From: Atherinomorus stipes
Lineage: Eukaryota; Chordata; Actinopteri; Atheriniformes; Atherinidae
DNA: 64,000 nt
Direction: 5' to 3'
Assembly (NCBI GenBank): GCA_023101725.1
Contig: JALJCO010012873.1
Coordinates: forward strand, 990,001 to 1,054,000
Position 1 is the stretch's first letter. Every line of letters begins with the position of its first letter. Below the pieces are notes generated by a model. It had not been told where the DNA came from. It ran no database searches and was given only the letters and a program-made list of their open reading frames with translations. Position numbers and translations under genes: made by a program. This document shows, piece by piece, positions 11,037-24,300 of this stretch.

Positions 11037-12415
11037 GACTATAGTTCCATGAGGCCCACTGACAACTTGATCTCAAGTAGTTTAGGACAATAAAGCTGTT
11101 GGATTAGAATCTATTATTTCCTCGACCTGTGAAATATTTTTGGTGCTACCAGCTGCATCACAAGCCCACAGCATGAACAATCCACTGCCTTGCCAAACAA
11201 AAAAAAAAAAAAAAGAAAGAAAGAAAAAGATGCAGTTACAAACAGGTAAAAACGAGAATCCATGATTCAAGTTGAAATGAGGTGGACAACAGCGGCAGTC
11301 TCATGCTAACTTTAGATTAGCTCTGCTGTCTTCCAGTGAGGACCAGACTTATAATGTTTAACAGAAAGAGGGAGGTTTACGACGTCGTGTGTACCTGATA
11401 TGTCTTGGTTGGGTGCAGCAAGTTTCCAGTCTTCCACAAATAAAAAGCAACCGGCGGAAGTTGTCTGGTATGTAAGCCCCTTCACAAAACCACAACTTGT
11501 TATTTTTGCTCTAAAAGAAAACTTCCAGCCTTTACGCTCCACTAGGAAAGCCATCTCCTGCTTGTAGCTTTATGCTTAACAAACACACTTGAAAGTGATA
11601 TCAATCCCTCCATCTAACCACTGGAGATGAAAAGAAATTCCTTAAAGTCATATTTTTCCATTAATGGGTATTGTTTACTTCAAAACTTTTGGCTTTTGGA
11701 CATATGGTTTGTAAGTATATGCAGATTCAGCTTCTCTGTGGTGGATAAAGTATTGCTCAGTCACACCTTTCATCCCATGCACGTGCATAAAAAAGCACCC
11801 ATGCTGAGTACAAAGAACTGACGCATACAGCGGTGAGTGAGAAGAATAGCACCAAGTGTTGTTGCTCTTTACAACTCCACATGTGTAATCCATAACAAGT
11901 GCAGTTACACTGCAGCTTGGCAGGACTCGTGGCAAACGTATTTTAATTTCGTTGACAAGTCTATTTTCAATTACAAGCAGTTTTTCCACTGGTCACCATG
12001 ATAAGTGGCTAATCATAAAGAGCTATTGTCACATTCACTTTTACACTTTTGTCCTTTCCTCCCTGACCCTGGATGTCCTCATTCATGTTCTCCACACTGA
12101 CCGCCTGGAAGAGCGGCTAATCTGTGAAATGCATTGTTTATAAGCTTTGCAGATACATCTGTGTTCTGTTAAAGTGATCGGTCATTTTTCAGATAAAGCA
12201 GCTGGACCGTTCCAGGGGGAAGACCCCTGCCATGCTATCTGAGGCGTGGGAGGAGGGGAGGCAGGACGGGGAGGAGGAGGAGGAGGAGGAGGAGGAGAGA
12301 TCCCAGCAACATGAGAAAACTCCCAGATACAAACCATAACAGAGGGACAGCCTGGTTACCATGAGGCACAAATAGGATTGGAAGTTGGGAAAGACCCAAG
12401 TTTATAGTGGGATTT
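11037..12415. other. sned1 intron 1, no gene recognised
   Basis: Contains a poly-A/GAAA run near 11200-11230 and a (GGA)n microsatellite at about 12266-12298. No coding or RNA feature could be supported. Confidence 0.4.
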
Positions 12416-12417
12416 TT

Positions 12418-15299
12418 AACCTCTTCTTCATGAGGCCTATTTATCTGCCTCCTGTCTGAAATGACAAACCCAAAATAAATGAAGTAAATCTTCACAACAA
12501 CAAGAGCTGTATGTATAATCCTGGTCTCTATGGAAAGCTGAGACACGTGAGATTACTACATAAGTGTCAGAATCAAGATATATGTTACTGTGTCAGAGTA
12601 AATTCACCTGGAACATGGTAGAAAACGTAAATGTTATCTCCTCCTCAAAGAAAACCACATTACTGTGAAAACCAGTGAATAGCAGCCCAGTTAGAGAAAA
12701 GTAATCCTAGGAACGATTAAAGTAATGCTTGGCATTAGTAAAGCAGTTCTAAAAAATGAGTAAAGTAATCATAAAAATGAGAAAGGTAATTCTAGAAATG
12801 AGTAAAGTTATTCAGAGAATGAGTAAAGTACTCCTTGGAATGAGTAAGGTGATCCTTGGAATGAGTGACGTTATCCTGAGAACGAGAAAAGTACTCCTAG
12901 GAATGAGTAATGCAATCCTAGGAATGAGTAATGCAATCCTAGGAATGAGCAATGCAATCCTTGGAATGAGTAAAGTAATCTTAGGAATGAGTGAAATAAT
13001 CCTAGGAATGAGTAAAGTAATCCTAGGAATGAGTAATGCAATCCTAGGAATGAGCAATGCAATCCTAGGAATGAGTAATGCAATCCTAGGAATGAGTAAT
13101 GCAATCCTAGGAATGAGCAATGCAATCCTTGGAATGAGTAAAGTAATCATAGGAATGAGCAATGCAATCCCTTAGAATGAGTAAAGTAATCATAGGAATG
13201 AGCAATGCAATCCTTAGAATGAGTAAAGTAATCATAGGAATGAGCAATGCAATCCTTGGAATGAGTAAAGTAATCATAGGAATGAGTAAAATAATCCTAG
13301 GAATGAGAAAAGTAATCCTAGGAATGAGTAATGCAATCCTAGGAATGAGCAATGCAATCCTAGGAATGAGTAATGCAATCCTAGGAATGAGTAATGCAAT
13401 CCTAGGAATGAGCAATGCAATCCTTGGAATGAGTAAAGTAATCATAGGAATGAGCAATGCAATCCTTGGAATGAGTAAAGTAATCATAGGAATGAGCAAT
13501 GCAATCCTTAGAATGAGTAAAGTAATCATAGGAATGAGCAATGCAATCCTTGGAATGAGTAAAGTAATCATAGGAATGAGAAAAGTAATCCTAGGAATGA
13601 GTAATGCAATCCTAGGAATGAGCAATGCAATCCTAGGAATGAGTAATGCAATCCTAGGAATGAGCAATGCAATCCTTGGAATGAGTAAAGTAATCATAGG
13701 AATGAGTAAAATAATCCTAGGAATGAGAAAAGTAATCCTAGGAATGAGTAATGCAATCCTAGGAATGAGCAAATGAATCCTAGGAATGAGTAATGCAATC
13801 CTAGGAATGAGTAATGCAATCCTTGGAATGAGTAAAAGTAATCATAGGAATGAGTAAAATAATCCTAGGAATGAGAAAAGTAATCCTAGTAATAAGTAAT
13901 GCAATCCTAGGAATGAGTAATGCAATCCTAGGAATGAGCAATGCAATCCTTGGAATGAGTAAAGTAATCATAGGAATGAGTAAAATAATCCTAGGAATAA
14001 GTAAAGTAATCATAGGAATGAGAAAAGAACTCCTAGGAATGAGTAAAGTAATCCTAGGAATGAGCAATGCAATCCTTGGAATGAGTAAAGTAATCATAGG
14101 AATGAGTAAAATAATCCTGGGAATGAGTAAAGTAATCCTTGGAATGAGTAAAGTAATCCTCTGAATGAATAAAGTAATCATAGGAATGAGTAAAGTACTC
14201 CTAGGATTGCGTAAAATTATCCTTGACACGAGTAATCATAAGAATAAATTAAATAATCCTAAGAATGAGTAAAGTAATCCTAGGAATGAGTAAAATAATT
14301 ATAGGAATGAGTAAAGTAATCATAGGAATGAGAAAAAGAACTCCTAGGAATGAGTGAAATAAATCTAGGAATGATTAAAGTAATCCTTGGAATCAGTAAA
14401 GTAATCCTACGAGTGAGTAAAATCATCCTATGAATGAGTTAAGTAATCCTTGGAATGAGTAAAATAATCATAGGAATGAGTAAGGTACTCCTAGAAATGA
14501 GTAAAGTTATCCTAGGAATGAGCAAAATAATCATAGGAAAGTAATCATAGGAATGAGTACAATAATCCTAGGAATGAGTAAAGTAATCCTAAGAATGAGT
14601 AAAATGATCCCAGGAATGAGTAAAGTAATCATAGGAATGTGTAAAGTAATCCTTGGAATGGGTAAAGTAATCCTTGGAATGAGTGAAGTAATCCTAGGAA
14701 TGAGTAAAATAATCCCAGGAATGAGTAAAATAATCCTAGGAATGAGTAAAGTAATCATAGGAATGAGTAAAGTACTCCTAGGAATGAGTAAAATAATCAT
14801 AGGAATGAGTAAAATAATCCTAGGAATGAGTAAAGTAATCAAAGGAATGAGTGAAGTAATCCTTGGCATACGTAAAGTAATCATAAGAATGAATAAAATA
14901 ATCCTAAGAATGAGTAAAGAACTCCTGAGGAGAAATAATCTGGAATCAGTAAAATAACCCTTGGAATGAGTAAAGTAATCCTAGGAATGAGTAATGCAAT
15001 CATAGGAATGATTCCTGATTGGCTGCTAGCTGCCAGAGTTTCTGTCCCACAGTGATGAGACAGACATGTTTGTAACCAGCAGAGTCTCTGCTTTCATACC
15101 ACACCTGGTTTATGTGGAGAAATGATCAGCAGCTCTAAAGTGGACAGTGCTGTTCTCCTGCTTTTCTTACATTCTCATATAATTGTTGGGGTTTGAACTG
15201 TGTTTGGTTTGGATGCCGATGCTTGGTAGAGTCTTTTAGCTGAGTTTCTCCTGTCATGTTGCTATGCTACATGTTAGTATTGATGCTTCCTGGTGTCTG
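12418..15299 (+). repeat. Dispersed repeat, copy A, with internal minisatellite
   Basis: The left unique part (12418-12640, including GCCTCCTGTCTGAAATGACA and CAGAGTAAATTCACCTGGAAC) recurs inverted at 39.5-39.7 and 39.9-40.13 kb. The right unique part (15023-15295, including GATTGGCTGCTAGCTGCCAG) recurs inverted at 33.49-33.77 kb. Between them is the 21-bp minisatellite. No coding capacity or terminal repeats could be recognised, so its class is unknown. Confidence 0.8.
12720..15010 (+). repeat. 21-bp minisatellite, about 2.3 kb
   Basis: The unit is close to GGAATGAGTAAAGTAATCCT plus A, about 105 imperfect copies. Variant units carry AATGCA for AAAGTA and sometimes alternate in runs, implying multi-unit duplications. 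Because 21 is divisible by three, long frames stay open on both strands (for example repeats of MSKVILG or LLIPRIA), a by-product of the period rather than evidence of a protein. Confidence 0.95.
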
Positions 15300-17600
<2,301 letters not shown>

Positions 17601-17829
17601 CTGCACAGAAAGTATAGTTGTAGGAGCTGAAATGAAACATGGAAACTTCTCATCTGTGAGTCTGCAGCTGATTTTTAATTAAAAAAAACATCACAGAAGA
17701 GGGAACATCTCTTACCTGCACAAGTGAATCCTCGAAGACCTTTAACACAAAACTCAGGAAAGTTTTAACAAATAATTCCTGAATGTTTTATGAGTCAAAA
17801 ATATATGAACACACACAGATACACTCTAT

Positions 17830-17999
17830 TTTATTGAAAATGATGAGAAATTTTGCACATAAAAATCATAATAAAACTCCACCAGACTCCCAGAATGATT
17901 CAGCAATTCTTTTAAATATTTGCATATGTTCTAGTTAAAATACACAACATAAAATTAGGGCATGATCAGCATGAAACACCAACCTGTGAAACATTTAAT
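17830..17999 (-). terminator. crocc2: Candidate crocc2 polyadenylation signals
   Basis: On the minus strand an AATAAA hexamer lies at 17835-17830, about 420 bases past the crocc2 stop, and an ATTAAA variant at 17999-17994, about 260 bases past it. Either would end the transcript before the sned1 5' region. No transcript data were available to choose between them. Confidence 0.45.
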
Positions 18000-18257
18000 C
18001 ACCGTTTTCTAGAAGAAACAATAGCGAGCTACAAGAAATCCGAAAAACAATTTGGCACATCCAGCTCATTTATAAACAAAACGCTCATTGTTTGTTGTTG
18101 TTGAGTTTACCAGCAGATTAATCTAATCCTTTGTGCACATGTGTGTGGTGGTGCGAACGGCCTGGAAGTGAGGATGTAGCTTGAAACATACAGTTTACTG
18201 GGAAGCTGTCAGCATAACAGCAAAGTCAGAAGACAGATGTGCCACATTCTACACTGC

Positions 18258-18341
18258 CTACACACCAGGCTGCAGCATCTTATTGAAATAAGTCTGTCGC
18301 CTCCTGCTCTCCTGATCCAGCTGCTCTTTCAGAGTCTGCAC
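18258..18341 (-). CDS. crocc2: crocc2 terminal coding exon e29
   Basis: 84 nt including TAG. It encodes [19 protein letters not shown] and a short tail, aligning with rootletin VSTLKGQLQQELRR. The acceptor is TTGATAG. The protein ends about where family members do. Confidence 0.92.
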   Translation of the reverse strand: MQTLKEQLDQESRRRQTYFNKMLQPGV

Positions 18342-21300
18342 CTATCAAACACAGAGGTGAGAAAATAGAAGTGGGTCAAAACAACGTTATAAAACGAGGA
18401 CAGCTTGACTGGAAATGAATCGACGGTTAGGGTTATAAAACCTGCTCCTCCAGACATTTGACCCTCTGACGATGAGCCTTCTCCCTGCTCTCCAAGGCCC
18501 ATTCTGCTTGGAGCTGACTGTCCCTCAGACGATCCGTCTCCAGGTCCAGCTCATGGTGATGACGGGCAGTCACCTCCAGGAGGCGCTGGGCATGAGCCTG
18601 CTCCAGCTGGGACGTTTGAGCCTGAACATACAGTCGTACTCTCCAATTAAAGACAAGGCTAAATTCACAATCGTAATTCAAATAACATGAAACTAAAGAA
18701 ACTGATAATAAAAATTTACAAAATTATAATTTAGTTAAATAAATTTTTGTTTTTGAATTGTGGTTAAAATAATAATAATAAAAAAAACAGGCAAACAAAA
18801 CTGTCTCAGACACATTAGAGCACCTTTCCCATGAACAGTGGACCAAAATACCCCTCAATGGGTGCAGAAGTTTTATTTAACCTTAAACGTAACAAAATCT
18901 TAGCTTCGGTGCCCCATCATGCTTGTTCACTTGTTTTATTTCCTGTTTGTTTGTTTTTAATATTTTTGTTGAACCACAATTCAAAATCAGTCATGATTTT
19001 CATAGAATTTTCATGTATTACTTTTGTCAATTTCAGCTTATTTCACTGACAGCTGATTTTTTTCCGTCTTTAATTGGAGGGTAAGAATAATTTTGAGGAC
19101 GACTGTAGTTCATTTAGGTTTAAATGAATATAAGTAGAGTATGAAATATTAAACATTTGTCTGTGGGTATGTGAGTGTGTGTGTTTGAAGACTTGTTTTA
19201 TTTTAATATGCATTAATTGCATTTGTTTTTATTACAGTATACTAAGCGCTTCGTGTTGTCTTTGGCAGGCAAAAAGTGCTTTAAAAAATAAAGTTTGATT
19301 GATTGTTTGATTGATAACAGAGGTGATTCTAGGATCAGAGGTTTAGGGGTGCTGAGCACCCAGAGAGCTTCCCAGCCAGGCAAGATACATTTAATTGTTT
19401 TGTACAGTTTAACACAATTTCATTCCCACTTTTGTGAAAGATCAGCAAAACACTATTTGGGAAAGTCTGTGACCAACTGTGAAGAGAGAAGTTTGATAGA
19501 AGCTGGTTTCCAGCATATTGGTGCCTTGTTTCAATGGTGAACCAGATCCACCAAAACCCACTTCTTCCTCCTTATTTACGAAGTTTCTGATCATTTTCAA
19601 ACCTTACTGTAGATTTAAGTTTTTATCATCCAGCATCCAGGATCAAAGTTATTACTGCTGCTACTTAAAAATCCCAATTCAGCTTTATATGGATGAGAGA
19701 AGCTTATTTTGGACATGCAGGTGTTGTGTCTAAGCAGTGAGCCACATCCATCACACACATACCCATTCATCCTTACTCCTTATTTAGGGAGATTTTGACA
19801 GTTTTCCAAACTTAAATTTAGAATATTTATCATAAAAACAAAGTGAGGCTGTTACTGCTGCTATTTAAAATATGCGAGGTGGGCGGGATCAAACTATTTT
19901 TGAAGGGTGGGGGTTGCTGTATTTTTGTTGTGAAAATATAACATTTCAACAAAGTACAGTATAGTTTTTAGGGATGTCTGATATTATCAGCCTACCGATA
20001 TTATTGGCTGATATCAGCATTGAAATGTGATACTGGAAATTATCTGTATCGTTTTTTTCGAGATGATATTTCTAGTAAAGCCTGGCATACACTGTACGAT
20101 TTTTGGCCGTTTTGGAGACGATTTTCTAGTCATACAACAATTTTGGGGATCATGCCGACTCTTGGCCAAATCTCATGAGTGCGTCGTGCAGTATAGAAGG
20201 GGGTCACATGAGGTGACTGGTACCTCATGACGAGCTTCCGATTAGAAATCGTGGGTTGCAAGAAAATCAAACCTGTTTGATATTTTGGTCGTCGATCGCT
20301 TGTTGAAGCGGTGCCATGACCAGACTGAGAACTCTTTCCTTGGAGATTTTCACATTTCGCAACGAAAGCGGAAATAAACCAGAGGCAGCATGGCAACCCG
20401 GCTTGTCATTTGGATGGAGTTCTCGCTGTAGAACCGACAGACTGAGCAGCCCATGTCTGGTCAGCCAATTTCTCGTCAACACACATTGTTGTCGCCTTTT
20501 CTTTTTGGCGAATTCTTCACAAGAAAAGAGCGGAAATTGCCCAAAAAATTTTTAGCGATATACTGTTGATGTTGTCGTTTTCTTCTTCTCTGTTTTCTTC
20601 TTCTACTACTACTAGCCTACCTCTATTTATTGCGTTGCATGTCGGGATTGTTCCAGACCTCGACCTGTCTTTGAGGACATACAGTGTGAGTAGTCAGATC
20701 GCATCCGAGCGTCGGTTCGTATAGCCTGAGGACATACTGTATCGCAAGCTGTGAACTTTTGAACTCTGCAATTGATTTGTACAATTTGAGTTGGGGCTGC
20801 AAGCAACGATAGAAAAAATCACACAACAAAATCTCGCGAGATTTCATAATGGAACAAGGACATCTTGCGAGATTATGTTCCATTAGCAGCGGTAAAATAA
20901 TTAGGGGCAACAATATAAAATAACTAATAGTGGTTACAGCTTGATTTAAAAAAAAAAAAAAAAAAAAGTATTGGTGCAAGTGTGTATGGAAAAAATATTT
21001 TGTTAGTTGAATGCACAAGAACTTAAGTTGTTTGTGTACCATACAGTGTAACCGAAATAAACCATTCATTCATTCATTCATTCATTCATATTGGATGGCG
21101 GAAATTAAGAGTTGGACAACATCGAATATATCAGTAGAAAAGCCAATATCAAACATCCCCAATAGTTTTTTATACTTTTCAAGTTTGTAAAAAAAACAAA
21201 CAAACAAAAAAAACCACATACAAATAAAATACTGTATTTACAAAAAAAGTCTTTTAGGGGTGCTTGGGTTTAATTCAGTGTTGCTTCAGCACCCCCCCAA

Positions 21301-24300
21301 AACGGGCTAAAATCGCCAATGACTGATAATCACCAAAAGTTAGATTTTAATGTATGCCTCATTCATTTGAAGAATCCATAAAGGTGCAATGCAAAAATAA
21401 ATGAGAGTGAGCACTTCTTAAAGTTTTCAATCCATCAGTTCTGCCCTGCAGTGCAAGTCGTGCCCCTTAACTCTGCAAGTGCTCACCTGCAGAATCTGCA
21501 GCAGCTCCTGCTTTTCAGATAGCTCCTGCTCCAACCGCTCTCTCTCTCTGGCAGCAGATGCCGCCTCCTCCTCCCTCCTCAGCCTCTCCATCTCCACCTG
21601 GGCAGCAGCACGAGGGTGACATAACGTGAATGACTTTACCATGATTGTTCTGCACTTGTGTGCCCTCCTGTAATGCATGTAGCAGACCGAGCACCGAGCC
21701 TCTGGTTCTCACAGTCCAGTAACACGTCTCCATCACTTTAAAACCACTTCGCACAATGCAGAAAATGAAGGACATAATAAAAGAGCAAATTATTTCAATC
21801 ATTTCCTGCAAGGATTAATGTAACAGCATGGTTACGTGTCTTAATGTAGCCGTGTGCACCGACCAGCACTAAATGGATATTACTGCAGCCAGTTTCAAGC
21901 ACTGGTTTCCAGCAGTTGTAGAACTGATTTTAAGACACGTTAATCACACTTGAAGCCAAATGTGGTTTGGCTCTCTTATTAAATTCATTGCTTCACCTCA
22001 TATTCAGCTCCAAAAAGCGGTTAAAGACTTTGGGGTTTTGTTTTTTCTTCTGTAAAAAGCTACTGTAATTTTTCTGAGAACTCAAACCACCACGCTGAAG
22101 CACATCTCTGCAGGTATGTCATCTCACCTTCTCCAGCGTCCTTCTGAGAGCAGATTTGTCTTTACTGAGGCGTGTGAGGGCCTTCTCCATCTCTGCTCTT
22201 TCGTTCTGAAGCTTTTGCAAGGAGCTCTGCAGGTTGGTGAGATTTTCCTGCTGGTGCTGCTTCTCTCTCTGCAGCTGCTGAGAAGCTTCCAGTTCAGCCT
22301 CTTGCTGCTGCTTCAGGCTCTGAGACAGGAAAACAGATGTCAAAATGGAGACTCAACCCCTGCACCTTCATCTACTGAGGCGCTGTGACTCACCTGCTTC
22401 AGTGTCCTGTTTTGCATCTCCAGATCAGAAATCCTCAGCTCCGAGTCCTCTTGGGCTTTTTGAATGTTCTGGTTCTGCTCTGTCAGCGTGTGGTTCAGGC
22501 TCTTACTCTCTGAGAGAGCATCTCGTGCTTTATCCAAACCTTCCTGGAAGATAATATACACCTGTATTACATTAGACATTTCAGCTTTGGGGAACATCTT
22601 CCAAGTGGTGTTGCTCAAATTAAGACGAGGATTCTCTGTATCCATTTTTATGTTAACATGCATGCTTGACCTCAGCCCTTTTACCCCCAGTCAGCATTCA
22701 CACATGTTCCAGGAAGCGTCAGTTGTCAGATTGAGGCTAAAATTATGTAAAATGAATGTATCTATAGAAATAGCACCATAAAGGCCAACCAGAACCAGAA
22801 AACAGAATTTATTACTAACTACTTTGTAGAAAAAACACACAGATCAACAGTGACCAAACCTTTTCTCATCTGCATATCATTCTCTCAAGGAGACTATTAT
22901 ATATTTACACTTTTTCCTCATTACCTCCGGCAAGGAGGTTTTGTTTTTTGTGGCGTTGGTTTGTTCGTCTGTCTGTCAGCAACTTTACAGAAAAACTTCT
23001 GGAAGGATTGACCTGAAATTTTCACCATCCGTGTGCCTCAGCCCAAGGACGAACCCATTAAATTTTGGTGGAGATCTGGATCATCTTCTGGATCCAGGAA
23101 TTTTTTGAAGAATTCATTGTGAGTTAGGCCAAATTTTGGAATTTTTCCATATAACTCCATACAAATGGCCAGAGTGTTTGGTAAAAAATTACAAGAAAGG
23201 ATCTCACTGAGTTTTATAATGTTTTGAAAGTTGATCTGGATCCAGAGAAAATTCCAGATACTATGATCCAGAACACACAAAAATAAGGGAGACATTGGAA
23301 TTTTCAATGCTGAAAGGTAACAAATGAAGATACAGACTTGGGAGTGGATAGTGGCGCGGAGCACCCGGGTTCGATTTCCCCAACACAACCCCTGGGTGAA
23401 CCACTGTGGACCCCTGAGCAAGAGACAAATAATATGTGAATCAATATATTTCAAGCTTTTATTTGTTTGGATGTTGCTGATTAGAAGTTGCAGCTTAAGA
23501 AAACCTCAAATTCAAAAACTCAAAATTAGAATACTGTGAAAAGCTCCAGTATTGTAGGCTCAGAGTGTCACATTCTAATCAGGTAAGTAATCCAAAACAT
23601 CTGCAAAAGTGCCCTGAGCCTTTAAAAAAGTCTGTCTTGGTTAAGAAGAATTCGCAATCATGGGGAAGACTGCTGATCTGACTATCATTGACTCTCTACA
23701 CAAGGTGGGAAAGACACAAAAAGTGATAGCAAAAGAAGCTGGATGTTCTCAGAGTGCTGTCTCAAAGCACATTAATGGACAGTTAAGTGGAAGGAAGAGG
23801 TGTGGAAGAAAACGGTGTACAAGCCGGACGGCTGACAGCAGCCTGGAGAAGATGGTCAGGAAAGGGCCTTTCAAAAGTGTGGGGGGACTTCATAAGGAAT
23901 GGACTGAGGCTGGAGTTACTGCTTTAAGAGAAACAACACGCAGCAGATGCTGGACATGGGCTTCAAATGTCGAATTCCTGTTGTCAAGCCTCTCCTCAAC
24001 AGCAAGCAACGCCAGAAGCGCCTTAGCTGGGCTGGAGAAAAGAAGGACTGGTCTGTTGCCCAGTGGTCAAAAGTCCTCTTTTCTGATGAGAGCAAGTTTT
24101 GCATCTCATTTGGAAACAAAGGTCCCAGAGTCTGGAGGAAGACCGGAGAGGCGCTTGATAGAAGATGCATGAAGTCCAGGTTTTAAGTTTCCCCAGTCTG
24201 TGATGACCTGGGGATCCATGTCAGCTGCTGATGTTGGTCCTCTGTGCTTAATCAAGTCCAGCATAAATGCAGCCGTCTACCAGGACATTTTGGAGCACTT

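Noticed and set aside
12756..14164. Long plus- and minus-strand frames of MSKVILG / LLIPRIA repeats as proteins
   Set aside because: They follow directly from a 21-bp tandem repeat and are open on both strands; no start context, splice signals or non-repeat domain.
12720..15010. CRISPR array
   Set aside because: Units are directly tandem without unique spacers, in a vertebrate intron.
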